Shown: positions 42,258-52,800 of the stretch, piece after piece
Layout of the letters: every line of letters starts with the position of its first letter
How positions within the stretch are numbered: position 1 is the stretch's first letter
From: UBA1227 sp963629305
GTDB taxonomy: Bacteria; Bacillota; Clostridia; Oscillospirales; Acutalibacteraceae
NCBI GenBank assembly: GCA_963629305.1
Contig: CAVGIJ010000001.1
Coordinates: 119,868 to 183,867, forward strand
Reading direction: 5' to 3'
Length of the DNA: 64,000 nucleotides
Position numbers and translations under genes: made by a program
Notes under the pieces: generated by a model
The model's input: only the letters and a program-made list of their open reading frames with translations
What the model was told of the DNA's origin: nothing
Databases searched by the model: none

Positions 42258-42872
42258 ATGAAAATAAAAAATGTAAAGAATCTTTATATTCAAAATGCAA
42301 GCAAGCCACGCGGTTTGATGGGGCGCAAGTTCATAAGGCATATGAACAAGGGTCACGTTGAACTTTGGGAGTGGGGTTTTTCACACGTTTGTCTTAAAAG
42401 TGATGAACTTGCGCTTGATATCGGCTGCGGCGGCGGAGTAAATGTCGAAACAATGCTTAAAAAATGTAAGCACGGTCGCGCCGACGGAATAGATATCTCG
42501 GATACGAGTATAAAGATGAGCCGCAGCCGACTTTCGCGGCACCTCGGAAAAAGGTGTAACATTTATAAGGGCTCGGCAGAAGCTCTGCCGTTTTCCGATG
42601 AATCCTATACTCTTGTGACCGCCTTTGAGACTGTTTATTATTGGCCGAATCTTACTGCCGATTTCGCCGAGGTCTGCCGCGTACTCAAACCGCGTGGGAG
42701 ATTTCTTGTCGTATGTGAGGATAATGACCCTTCAAATGAGGTTACAATGCGTATACCCGGTATGAGGATTTATACGGCAGATGAGCTTAAAAATGCACTT
42801 GAAGGTGCGGGGTTTTCAAAAGTTGATATTGATGAAAAGGGCAGCTGGGTTACAGCCGTTGCTTATAAGTAG
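42258..42872 (+). CDS. Class I SAM-dependent methyltransferase
   Basis: This 204-residue methyltransferase has motif I LALDIGCGGGVNVE, an acidic end of strand 2 at GIDISDTSI, motif II-III region GSAEALPFSDESYTLVTAFE and RVLKPRGRFLVVCE. This is the Methyltransf_11/UbiE-like layout. The acceptor cannot be predicted. It lies 7 bases downstream of the symporter end and just before the two-component system; no strong ribosome site is visible before ATG 42258. Confidence 0.88.
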   Translation: MKIKNVKNLYIQNASKPRGLMGRKFIRHMNKGHVELWEWGFSHVCLKSDELALDIGCGGGVNVETMLKKCKHGRADGIDISDTSIKMSRSRLSRHLGKRCNIYKGSAEALPFSDESYTLVTAFETVYYWPNLTADFAEVCRVLKPRGRFLVVCEDNDPSNEVTMRIPGMRIYTADELKNALEGAGFSKVDIDEKGSWVTAVAYK

Positions 42873-42957
42873 TTTAATAAACTTTTAAGAAACCTATGCA
42901 CATTTTCGTAATCTGCATGGGCTTAAATAGTAATCACAGGTAGGGGGAATTCTGATT

Positions 42958-43650
42958 ATGTACAATGTTCTTGTTTGTGACGATGATAAAGCGATACTTG
43001 ATTCTATAGAGATATATCTGAGAAATGAGGGCTACAATATATTTCGTGCTACAAACGGAATTGAGGCTCTTGAAATTGCCGAAAAGGAAGAACTTCATTG
43101 TATAATTCTCGACATAATGATGCCGAAGATGGACGGTATGACCGCAACAATGAAGCTTCGTGATAAAAAGAATATTCCTATTATTTTGCTCTCGGCAAAA
43201 TCAGAGGATACGGATAAAATTGCCGGACTGTCATTCGGTGCGGATGACTATGTAACAAAGCCTTTTAATCCGCTTGAACTTGTTGCGAGAGTTAAGTCAC
43301 AGATAAGGCGATATACAAACCTCGGAAGTATGGAAAAGCATGAAAATATACTTCAAAGCGGCGGTCTTGTTATTGACAAGGGCGCAAAAACGGTATCTGT
43401 TGACGGTGAACTCATAAAAGTTACGGCGACTGAGTATAAGATACTTGAGTATCTCATGGATAACATGGGATGTGTATTGTCTACAAATCAGATATATGAG
43501 GCTGTTTGGCATGAGGAGGCCTTTGCCACGGAAAAGACCGTAACAGTACATATAAGAAGAATCCGTGAAAAGATAGAGATCAATCCTAAAGAACCCAAAT
43601 ACATAAAGGTGGTGTGGGGTATTGGCTACAAAATTGACAAGAATTCGTAA
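42958..43650 (+). CDS. OmpR-family response regulator
   Basis: This is a 230-residue regulator with a receiver domain (acidic pocket CDDD at 7-10, phosphoacceptor Asp52 in ILDIMMPKMDG, Thr/Ser switch region LLSAKSEDTD, Lys101 in YVTKPFNP) and a C-terminal winged-helix DNA-binding domain (VDGELIKVTATEYKILEYL, EAVWHEEAFATEKTVTVHI, GYKID). It overlaps the kinase gene by 29 bases, so the two form a pair. Closest in style to VanR/WalR-type regulators. Targets are unknown; the neighbouring transporter and the SipW island are candidates only by proximity. Confidence 0.94.
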   Translation: MYNVLVCDDDKAILDSIEIYLRNEGYNIFRATNGIEALEIAEKEELHCIILDIMMPKMDGMTATMKLRDKKNIPIILLSAKSEDTDKIAGLSFGADDYVTKPFNPLELVARVKSQIRRYTNLGSMEKHENILQSGGLVIDKGAKTVSVDGELIKVTATEYKILEYLMDNMGCVLSTNQIYEAVWHEEAFATEKTVTVHIRRIREKIEINPKEPKYIKVVWGIGYKIDKNS

Positions 43651-46225
43651 CAACGATGCCTTTAAAATTTTCATTCTTGTTTTGTCGGTTATTTCCCTCT
43701 TTTTATGTATATACATCGGAGAAAAAATAGTAAGCTTTTATCGGGAAAACTATTCCGTTAACGATGTCATTGCCAACAGGTTTTCCGATTCGGTTCTCGG
43801 AAACGGTAACTCTGAATATGCAAAACAAATAAGAAATGACACCGGAAAACTTTATGATCTTTGCGAAACCTACATAAGTGATGAAGCAGTCGAGGACGGC
43901 TCCGCCTTTAAAACGAATGAAGCGGCTCTCCTTGATGAGATGGAAGCTGAAATTCAAACCGAGATTTATGCCGAAAAAATATCCGTCATAGATACCATGT
44001 ATGTGTATGACTATGACCATGAGCGTTATACATATCCCGGCGTAAACAAATCTGTGTATCTTAATGATTTCAGTTCTGAAGATCAAATAAGAGCCGAACA
44101 GTTTGAGAACATGACCACGTTTAACGGCAGCTCTTATTTTGCCATAACGTATATAAACGGAAGAGAGTATTACAAAGGATACCCGCTTGACGTGGTAGAT
44201 GTCGGCGAGGATGCCATTCGTGCATCATACGAGGAGTCATACTCAAGAACAATTGCGTCTACCCGTGCAACCTTTAAGTATGATTATGAAAATCTCAAAT
44301 CTCATTTCAGTGAATTAAAAAATTACAATTTCTTTATTCAAAATAAAGAAAACGGACTCGTATATACAAATATCACCGGCGCAAAATCCATTGAAGATGC
44401 AATAAAGAAGTATGATACTAAAACCACGGATTACATTGCATATTTAGATGGCGGGAACTTTTATTACAGCAACGGACTTCGCACACTTTTTTCGGATGAA
44501 AAATCATGCCCGTGTTATACCGACACTGACGGAAATCTTGTATATCTTTTTAAAGAAAATTATTATGATTATTGTTTCGGTAACTTTAATATGGATAAGT
44601 ATGATATCTTTATCCATGTAGTTACGGATTCATCGGTATCTGATGCGGATGATTATTACACATTGTATACGGAGTGGGGAGAGGAATCCGCAAACCTTAG
44701 GAGAAATATTGCAATATTTTGCATATCGCTTTTAGTCTGGATAATGACTCTTGTGGTTTCTGCCTATACGGCAGGACACGTGGATGAAAACGGAAATACC
44801 ATACTTGTAGCGATTGACAAGGTGCCGAACAGCATACACCTCATTGTCTCACTTTTACTCATCTTCGGCATTGCATTTGTTCCGTTCTTTGTTTACCTTG
44901 AGGCCACTTCTTATGAACTCAGTCCAAGCATTTGGGTATCTGTCATCGCGTCCTTATCGTCAATGGCTTTGATTGAACTGCTGACTTCCATAAGCAGACA
45001 GGCCAAGAACCATACATACTTTAAGAATACTTTAGTGTATATCCTTGTCATCAAAAATTACAGGAAGATAAAGCATTGGGTTACATCCGGCGTAGATAAA
45101 CTTGTCAACGGCTCAATAAAAAAGCGAATTCTTCTTGTGTTCAATTTATACATTGTCGCAATTCTTGCGATTTCAGTTTGGACATTTGTTTATTACAATT
45201 CGAGATATTCGGAAAATTTTACACTTGTTGGAATTGTATTGATAATCTTACTCACAATTGTCGCACTCATATACGTTCGAAAGGTGTCCGGCGGGCTTGA
45301 TCGCATTCTCTCCGCACTCTCTAAAGTCGAATCCGGCGACCTTAATTATACGGTAGATGAAGTAGATATGCCAAAGGCCGTAAAGCCGCTTGCTACAAAG
45401 GCAAATAACCTTACGGCAGGTCTTAACAAGGCGCTTGATGAGGCTGTTCGCTCGGAGCGTATGAAAACAGAACTCATAACCAATGTATCTCATGACCTAA
45501 AGACACCGCTTACAAGTATAATCACTTATACTGACCTTCTTAAGCATTGCAATATTGAGGATGAAAAGGCACTCGAGTTCATAGATGTGCTGGATGAAAA
45601 ATCCGCACGTCTTAAGGTGCTTATTGACGACCTCGTTGAGGCCTCAAAAGCATCTTCCGGAAATCTTACCTTAAACCTTACAAAAATCGATTTAAACGAG
45701 CTTACAGAGCAGATATTCGGTGAGTATGAGGATGCTCTCGAAGAACAAAATCTTGACCTTAGGTATATTATACCGAATGAGCCTACATATGTTGTTGCAG
45801 ACGGTCAGAAAACCTATCGCGTTATCGACAATCTCTTCTCAAATATAAAAAAATATGCAATGCCGGGAACGCGTGTTTATCTTGATCTTAAAAAGGATAG
45901 CGGCTTTGCAATCATTGAGATGAAAAATGTATCCAAAGAGGAGATGCATTTTGATATTGAACGCCTTTGCGACAGATTTGTGCGCGGAGACGAATCAAGG
46001 AACAGCGAAATTGAAGGTTCGGGTCTCGGACTCTCAATAGCAAAGAATCTTACAGAGGCACAAGACGGTATATTTGAATTGAGCGTTGACGGTGACCTCT
46101 TCAAAGTAACCATAAAGCTTCCGCTCAATAAAGAAATAATCCCCCGTATGGTAGAATCCGAAGAAACGGCATGCGAACCCTTGAACGATGAACAGGGAAT
46201 TTCCGCCACAGCAGAAACTGTGTAA
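43622..46225 (+). CDS. Large multi-spanning sensor histidine kinase
   Basis: This 867-residue kinase has a first membrane segment (about 15-36), an extracellular sensor of about 320 residues, a cluster of five further segments (about 361-385, 404-427, 435-455, 500-523, 533-553), a HAMP-like linker (about 555-605), and a HisKA domain with His624 in NVSHDLKTPLTSI. The ATPase domain shows NLFSNIKKYA (N box) and GSGLGLSIAK (G2 box); the G1 box is weak. The start is TTG 43622 inside the regulator gene, behind GGTGGTGTGGGG. The sensor matches no domain I can name. A signal outside the cell or in the membrane is likely. Confidence 0.92.
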   Translation: MATKLTRIRNNDAFKIFILVLSVISLFLCIYIGEKIVSFYRENYSVNDVIANRFSDSVLGNGNSEYAKQIRNDTGKLYDLCETYISDEAVEDGSAFKTNEAALLDEMEAEIQTEIYAEKISVIDTMYVYDYDHERYTYPGVNKSVYLNDFSSEDQIRAEQFENMTTFNGSSYFAITYINGREYYKGYPLDVVDVGEDAIRASYEESYSRTIASTRATFKYDYENLKSHFSELKNYNFFIQNKENGLVYTNITGAKSIEDAIKKYDTKTTDYIAYLDGGNFYYSNGLRTLFSDEKSCPCYTDTDGNLVYLFKENYYDYCFGNFNMDKYDIFIHVVTDSSVSDADDYYTLYTEWGEESANLRRNIAIFCISLLVWIMTLVVSAYTAGHVDENGNTILVAIDKVPNSIHLIVSLLLIFGIAFVPFFVYLEATSYELSPSIWVSVIASLSSMALIELLTSISRQAKNHTYFKNTLVYILVIKNYRKIKHWVTSGVDKLVNGSIKKRILLVFNLYIVAILAISVWTFVYYNSRYSENFTLVGIVLIILLTIVALIYVRKVSGGLDRILSALSKVESGDLNYTVDEVDMPKAVKPLATKANNLTAGLNKALDEAVRSERMKTELITNVSHDLKTPLTSIITYTDLLKHCNIEDEKALEFIDVLDEKSARLKVLIDDLVEASKASSGNLTLNLTKIDLNELTEQIFGEYEDALEEQNLDLRYIIPNEPTYVVADGQKTYRVIDNLFSNIKKYAMPGTRVYLDLKKDSGFAIIEMKNVSKEEMHFDIERLCDRFVRGDESRNSEIEGSGLGLSIAKNLTEAQDGIFELSVDGDLFKVTIKLPLNKEIIPRMVESEETACEPLNDEQGISATAETV

Positions 46226-46255
46226 ACCTACGATACATTAATTACCTTAAAATAA

Positions 46256-46290
46256 GAGCAACCGACAGCCCGGGCTGTCGGTTGCTTTTT
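46256..46290. terminator. Bidirectional terminator between kinase and addA
   Basis: This is a palindromic 15-bp stem (AGCAACCGACAGCCC and its complement) followed by TTTTT on the plus strand and preceded by A-rich sequence that gives T on the minus strand. Confidence 0.92.
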
Positions 46291-46356
46291 GTTATAACAC
46301 TTCTTTTTTCCGTTTTTACAAAATGAATCTTTTTCAAATTTCGGAAGTACAAATTG

Positions 46357-49300
46357 CTACAGCACTTTTATTTCCTTATCAAGAGAAAATGCGTAAATAT
46401 ATGCTTCTTTTACCGGAATACCGAGTGCTTTTTCTAAAGCTTTTGAATAGGTCTCAAGCTGGAGACGGTGACGCTCTTTCAACTCGTTTTCATCTTTTGT
46501 TCGGTCTGTCTTATAGTCAAGGATTATAAGCTCACCGTTTTCTTCAAACACGCAGTCCGCGATTCCCTGTATGAGGACGGGCTCGTTTTTGAGGTCCTCC
46601 GGGAGTGTGTCGTCGTAGTTTCCGGCGGGGACAAGAATAGCAAATTTCTTTTCCCTCATAACAAAAGGACTTATTTTTATTCGCTTGTAAATACCGGATT
46701 TAAAGAAATTGCTTATCTTATCCGGGTTTATTGATGCAGCTTCCTTTTTTGATAAAAATTGTTCGTCTACAAGTCTTTTCAGTTCGGATGAAACATCCGA
46801 TTCCGAAATCTCGTACTTTGTGTATTGCATGAATTTATGAAGACTTGTTCCGCGTTCCGCCGGTGTAAGTCCGGATTTTGAAGCAAAGTCAGGTCTTGAT
46901 GAGGCAAAGAATTTATCGGAAAATCCGTTGTCGTCAATCTTTGAAGCGGAACGTTTGGTGGAAACAAGAGTGAGCGGAAGATACGGGTATTCGTAGTTTA
47001 TACGATCCTTTATTTCACGTACAAGCTCCTCATCAATTTCATTTGTTACCATATGTTCTTCGGTTAATTCGTTTTCAAGTGAAGCGGAATCATGTATTTT
47101 GCATGTGATTTTAAAATCTGACGGGAGAACCGCGCACGGCAGTTCGCTTTGATCACGTAATATTTTTGCTCCGGGATGTCTTATAACAGACTCTAAAATC
47201 CAATCAAGAAATGAACTTGCATGCTTTACGGCATATGGTGAAATGCGTGATTCCTCACCCGTTGCGGCAAGAATTGCCTTGTCGGCAAGGGATGATAATT
47301 TTGATTCCGTAGCACCGACAATAATAAGCTTTTCTTTTGCACGTGTAAGAGCGACATAAAAGACTCTCAGGGTCTCAGACATGAGTCTGCTCTCAGAGGC
47401 GATACGTACCGCCCTGTGTATGAGAGTCGGGTATGTGTTACCTGTGTCAAATTCACGACCTTTAAGTCCTATTCCGAGTGACTGGTGAAGAAGCAGGTTG
47501 CGTGTAAGCTCCTGCTTGTTAAACGTCTTATTCACGTCGGCAAGTATGCAGTATTTGAACTCAAGTCCCTTGCTTTTGTGTATGCTCATTATTCTTACAA
47601 CGTCGGCATTTTCCGAGATAACTCCGGCCGGTGCTCTGTCAACGTCATTTTCAATCATACGGTCTATAAGGCGTATAAAGCCTGAAATGCCGAAGGAGTT
47701 TGTCGAGTCGTAACTGTCCGCATAACTGAGCAGCAGCCTGAGGTTTGCCGTTCTCTGTGTGCCTCCCGGCATTGCGCCGACAATTTCGGGAAAACAGGTG
47801 TCGTCGTATATCTGTCTTAATAATTCGCCGGCGGGCAGAGAAATGCACAGTGTTCGATAAACTCTTAAAAATTCAATGAAAGCCTTGCATTTTTCATCTC
47901 CGTTTTTCTCGCCGTTTAGCACTGCCGAGAAAAGCTTCCCTCCCGGGAAGTCCACACGGAGTTTTGCAATCTCTGTCTCTGTAAATCCGAAAATGGGTGA
48001 CAGCATAACAGACAGGAGAGGTATATCGGAAAGGGGATTGTCTATAACTCTCAAAAGAGAAACAATCACCTGAATATCGGATGTCGTGAAGAATCCGTTT
48101 CCGACATCCGTATACACCGGGATACCGTGTGCCTTAAGTACTTTTTCAAACTTGTTTGCGCGTCCCGCTGCCGTCTGGAGAAGGATTGCAAAGTCCTTAT
48201 AGGTTGCGACTCCTCTGTCAATCTTATCGTTTATGTAGTCAGCGATAAACTCCGCCTGCACTTTCGGCGAATCACTTGATTTGTCACGCTGAATGATATG
48301 AAATTCCGTTTCGGGTTCATCCGTTTCATCGTAGGATGCGCCGTATACCAGGGCCTCATTTTCGTTGTAGTCAACACTGCCGCATGCGCGGCTCATAAGC
48401 TGTGAAAATGTAAAATTGATAAAATTTGTGACACCCCTACGGCTTCTGAAGTTCTTGCCGAGCGTTATGGTGTTTGGCAATGTATCCCGTTTGTTTATGA
48501 AAATTTCAGGCATTGCCTGTCTGAAACCGTAGATACTTTGCTTGACATCTCCGACCATAAAGAGGTTATTCCCGTCTTTTGAAATGGCAGTGAAAATCAT
48601 GTCCTGAACTTTGTTTGTGTCCTGGTACTCATCTATGAGGATTTCCTCATAGTTTTCCGATAAATCCACTGCGAGTTCTGTCCGCTCTGCCGTGTCAGCG
48701 GCAGGATCCGTAACGAGAAGCCTCAGTGCGAGAAGCTCAATGTCCGAAAAATCAAGTGAATTCCTTTCGGCTTTGAGTTTTGTAAACTCAGCATCAAACA
48801 TCTTTACGGCCTCTGTCAATTTCTTTGCTATCGGCTGTAAAACCGCGAGATCCGCTCTGTTTTCCGCATCATTGAAAATAAGGTTTTTGTAAAGAGGACT
48901 TTCGGTATCTGAAAGCTCCTTTTTTTGAGCGTCCCTTATGGCTTTTGCCTTTATAACGAATGGATTTTTCTCCATTCCCTTTGCACTCCATGTGGCAAAT
49001 TTATAATCGGACATGACTTTTTGTGCTTCATCAAAAGAAAATGAATCCACAAGTGAGTAGAGTTCTCTGTTGAGCGCAAGTTCGTTTTCAATAGTGGTAA
49101 GTGCCTTGAGGCCTTCACACTCCGGTATACCCTCAAGTTCTTCAAGAACAAATCGGAGCTTGTTATAGTGATAGTTTAGAATCTCAAGTGAGTTTGTACG
49201 GACTATTTTACCCATTTCCGAGGTGTTCATCGGAACATTCGGATCATATGCCTTTACGGCGTTGTCGAGCCATTTTGACGGAGAGGGATAAGCCCTCGAA

Positions 49301-49845
49301 TACTCATAAAGGTTAAGTATATTTTCTTCGAGAGAGCTGTCATCTCTTCCGGCAAACAACAATTCCACAAGGCCCGTAAAGTCAGGATCAGCCTCGTCAT
49401 AGAGCTTTTCTATGACGAGCGAGACGGCATTCCTTTTAAGGATATTTCTCTCGCCCTCGTCTATCATGGTAAAGTCCGGTGAAATACCGAGTGCGTCGAA
49501 GTTTTCACGCACAAGATTTCCGCAAAAAGCGTCTATTGTGTAGATGTTGGCGGAGGGGAGGAGCATCTGCTGTCTTTGAAGATGCTCAGACGTCGGATTT
49601 TTCCGAAGCTCCTGTCTGAGAGCTTCGCCGAGCCGTGAACGCATTTCCGCCGTGGCAGCACGCGTGAAAGTTACTATAAGCAGACGATCCGCGTCACACG
49701 GATTTTCCTCATCGATAAGCCTTTTTATTACGCGCTCAACAAGTACCGCCGTTTTTCCCGAGCCGGCTGCGGCACTGACAATGAGTGTACCGTCTCTGTT
49801 TTCAATTGCATTTTTCTGATCTTCTGTCCAGATGCGCTCACTCAT
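46357..49845 (-). CDS. addA: ATP-dependent helicase/nuclease subunit A AddA
   Basis: This is a 1162-residue UvrD-type helicase-nuclease that repairs double-strand breaks with AddB, the Firmicute counterpart of RecBCD. The Walker A is VSAAAGSGKTAVL (about 23-35), Walker B is ILIDEYQDTN, then VGDVKQSIYGFR, SIHKSKGLEFKY and VALTRAKEKL. The C-terminal RecB-like nuclease has GIADCVFEENGELIILDYKT split as GIADCVFEE and LIILDYKTDR. I chose ATG 49845 (MSERIWTEDQKNAI), the family start with AAGGTG upstream, giving an 8-base overlap with addB; the frame is open further upstream. Confidence 0.97.
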   Translation of the reverse strand: MSERIWTEDQKNAIENRDGTLIVSAAAGSGKTAVLVERVIKRLIDEENPCDADRLLIVTFTRAATAEMRSRLGEALRQELRKNPTSEHLQRQQMLLPSANIYTIDAFCGNLVRENFDALGISPDFTMIDEGERNILKRNAVSLVIEKLYDEADPDFTGLVELLFAGRDDSSLEENILNLYEYSRAYPSPSKWLDNAVKAYDPNVPMNTSEMGKIVRTNSLEILNYHYNKLRFVLEELEGIPECEGLKALTTIENELALNRELYSLVDSFSFDEAQKVMSDYKFATWSAKGMEKNPFVIKAKAIRDAQKKELSDTESPLYKNLIFNDAENRADLAVLQPIAKKLTEAVKMFDAEFTKLKAERNSLDFSDIELLALRLLVTDPAADTAERTELAVDLSENYEEILIDEYQDTNKVQDMIFTAISKDGNNLFMVGDVKQSIYGFRQAMPEIFINKRDTLPNTITLGKNFRSRRGVTNFINFTFSQLMSRACGSVDYNENEALVYGASYDETDEPETEFHIIQRDKSSDSPKVQAEFIADYINDKIDRGVATYKDFAILLQTAAGRANKFEKVLKAHGIPVYTDVGNGFFTTSDIQVIVSLLRVIDNPLSDIPLLSVMLSPIFGFTETEIAKLRVDFPGGKLFSAVLNGEKNGDEKCKAFIEFLRVYRTLCISLPAGELLRQIYDDTCFPEIVGAMPGGTQRTANLRLLLSYADSYDSTNSFGISGFIRLIDRMIENDVDRAPAGVISENADVVRIMSIHKSKGLEFKYCILADVNKTFNKQELTRNLLLHQSLGIGLKGREFDTGNTYPTLIHRAVRIASESRLMSETLRVFYVALTRAKEKLIIVGATESKLSSLADKAILAATGEESRISPYAVKHASSFLDWILESVIRHPGAKILRDQSELPCAVLPSDFKITCKIHDSASLENELTEEHMVTNEIDEELVREIKDRINYEYPYLPLTLVSTKRSASKIDDNGFSDKFFASSRPDFASKSGLTPAERGTSLHKFMQYTKYEISESDVSSELKRLVDEQFLSKKEAASINPDKISNFFKSGIYKRIKISPFVMREKKFAILVPAGNYDDTLPEDLKNEPVLIQGIADCVFEENGELIILDYKTDRTKDENELKERHRLQLETYSKALEKALGIPVKEAYIYAFSLDKEIKVL

Positions 49846-52800
49846 TGTTTTCACCTTCTTCCTTGTCAAGCTCGTCAAAGACCTGCATGTTGTTCATTTT
49901 TATTATGTCACGTCTGTTTTCGTTACTTACTCCGCACACAGAGGCATAGTCGCAGTATTCGCAGGTTTTTCCGTAACGCGTACTCTCATATGCCGGAAAG
50001 GCGGGTATATTGCCGCAATGTAGGTTCTCAGCCATCTGACAGAGTATTTTGTCAATGCGCCTGTGCAGTTTTCCGAGGTATCCGGCAGTTATCAGGTTGC
50101 CGACAAGTTCTTCGCCGTTTTTGCTTGTTTTGAGTTTTATCGGTATGTACTTTCCGCCGATACCGTCTTCCATTGCCGACAATGTATTTTTGTCGAGCAG
50201 AAAAAGACCGGAGCCGAGGTCGTTTGAAATCTTGATTTTTTCGAGCTTTTCCTCGGACATGTCCCTTGAAGACATGTTTATCGGAGAACGTTTTGCCGGG
50301 TAGTACATGATTCCGGCGGGCTTTACATGACCGTATCTTGATTCTCCTTCGGCTTCTATTGCAAAAAGATATATGAGCATTTGCATGTTGAGGCCGTAGA
50401 GAATATCTGAAAGGACGAAGTCTTTTCCGCCGGATTTGTAATCGACAACTCGAATATATGTTGTCCCGTCTTTTTCATACTTGTCCACACGGTCAACACT
50501 TCCGTGTATCTTTAGTGAGCCTCCGTCAGAGAGTGTCAATGTGTAGTTGTCTATCGGAAGCTCAAAGTCACATGGTATGAAAGAGGATACGGAGAATTCA
50601 TCACGCAATCTTTTCACAATATCAAAAAGTGAAAATGAAAGTCTTCTGTAAAGGTAGAGAAAACGTTGCGTTTTTCCCGCATTGCCTCCGATAAATTCAC
50701 TCAGATAAATGTCGAGCCACCTGTTTACCTCGCTTTTTATGCCGTCATCGGAAAGGGCAACGATACCGTCTTTTTTCAGTTCCTTTATCATGTTTTCGAG
50801 TACAAAATGTATGACGGTTCCTCCGAGTGCCGAATCAAGCTCGGCACGTTGCCTCGGCATTGCACGTATCCCGTATTTGCAGAAGTATTCAAACGGACAT
50901 TTGTGATAGACATCGACTCGGGAGGCGGATAAAAACATGTTTTTTCCGAAGAGTGCGGTGGCTGTTTCTTCATCTTCAATTTTAAATGTTCTTGCACTTG
51001 ATACTCTGTCGAGTACTTTAAACCGACTTTCCGCCTCTGTCCCTTCAAAGATTTTTCTTATTGAGTTTAACATGATGATTTTTTCTTTATTATCACCTTT
51101 GAGGAGTCCGTAATTTTCCGCATAAGCGTAGAATGAGGAAGCCTCGGTTTCAGAAAAGTATTCCGGTGGGAGAGTGTCGCTATCCGTTACGGATATGCCC
51201 TCTGAAAAGATATTTCGAATACTTTCAAAAATAACCGACGGTATAAATGCGGAGCCGTCTGTGCTTGTACGGTGGTATGAGACAAAAAGTTTTTCGGTTG
51301 CGCTTGTAAGCGCCTGATAGGCGATGAAATATTCTTCACAGGCTTTGAGTTCACGCGAAATACCGAGGTTCAGTCCGAGGGAACTCAATGTTTTTCTGTC
51401 GTTTGAGGAGAGTATTCCGCTGTCCTGCCACACCGCCGGGAAAACGCCTTCTGCACATCCCGCCGCAAAGACAACCTTTGGGTTCGCGAGTCTTATTCTG
51501 TCTGCGGACCCTATTGTGATTTCATCAAGAGTGTGGGGTATACTTCCGATGTCGGTAACCGATAATACGGCAGCAAACAGGTTCTCATAAGTCGAGATAT
51601 CTGTTTTTATGTCACCGTAGATGTTGCTTAAATTGCTTAGTATCTCGGTCAAGATATCCCAAACCTTGTTCTGCTCGCAGGCAAGAGCTGTATATCCGTT
51701 TTCATTGAGGTCTACGGCAATATTTTTAAGCTTGTCAGGTATGTGTGTCTCAATGAGAAAATCATAAAATGCCTTGCTTATCTCAAGTGAATTCGTGTCA
51801 GCGGTTTTCCTCTTAAAAGACAATAGGGGGTTGATGATTTTTTTTCTCATACCGTTTAGGCTTTCGAGTTTGTTCTCATTGCGAATTTTTGCTTCTTCTG
51901 TCTTTAACTCATTCATTCCGGCAGGGCTTGCGGCAAAGTCGGAAATCCAGTCTTTTGAACGGAAATTCCACATGAGAGCATAGTTCTCAAGCTCGGAAAC
52001 CTCAAGGTCGGAAAGCGGTGAGAGACCGCTTTTTAAGTATCTCAGTATGTTTTCGGTTGTGAATCCGTTTTTCAGTATGGCAAGCACGGCTTTGCAGCAA
52101 CACATAAGCGGCTGTGCTGCAACGGGTTGTCTTTTGTCCTCAAATACCGGTATTTCGCAGTGCTTGAATGCGGAGATGAGTTCGGATGAGTAGTCATCCT
52201 CGTTTCTCACAACTACCGCAATTTCGGAAAGCTTCATGTTTTCTTCACGAATGAGCTTCCTGACTGTTACCGCAATAAAATTGCACTCATCGTGGATGCT
52301 TGGCGCGCTCACGAGTGAAACGGCGGATACATTGCCGTCATATTTTTTCGCAGTAGGGGAGAACACCTCTTCTTCGAGAAAATCAAGCTCTGCACAGCAA
52401 AATCGTGCACCGCTTTTAAGTCCGGCTTCATCCGCTTTTACCGCCTTTACTCCGGCACCGGATTCTTTTGCAATTTTCTCAAGGCGCTTTGCCGTGTCTT
52501 TTACAGAGCCGAAAATCATCTCACGGCTTGAGTGGTGCATGTCGTCAATGGTGAGAGAAATATATACATTTTCAGCTTGAGAAATAAGATGCTTTAAAAT
52601 TGCGTATTCTTGCCCCGTAAAGCCTTTGAATGCGTCAACACAGATGGTGTACCCCTTGAAAAAATCATTGTTTTCAAGAACCTTTATAAGCCGTTCATGC
52701 TCTGTGTCCTCGTCGATGTATGATTGTTCAAAAAGGGTGTTGTAGGTTTCATATATGAGGGCTATTTCACCAAGCTTCATCTTAAGTGTTTTCAGTGCGG

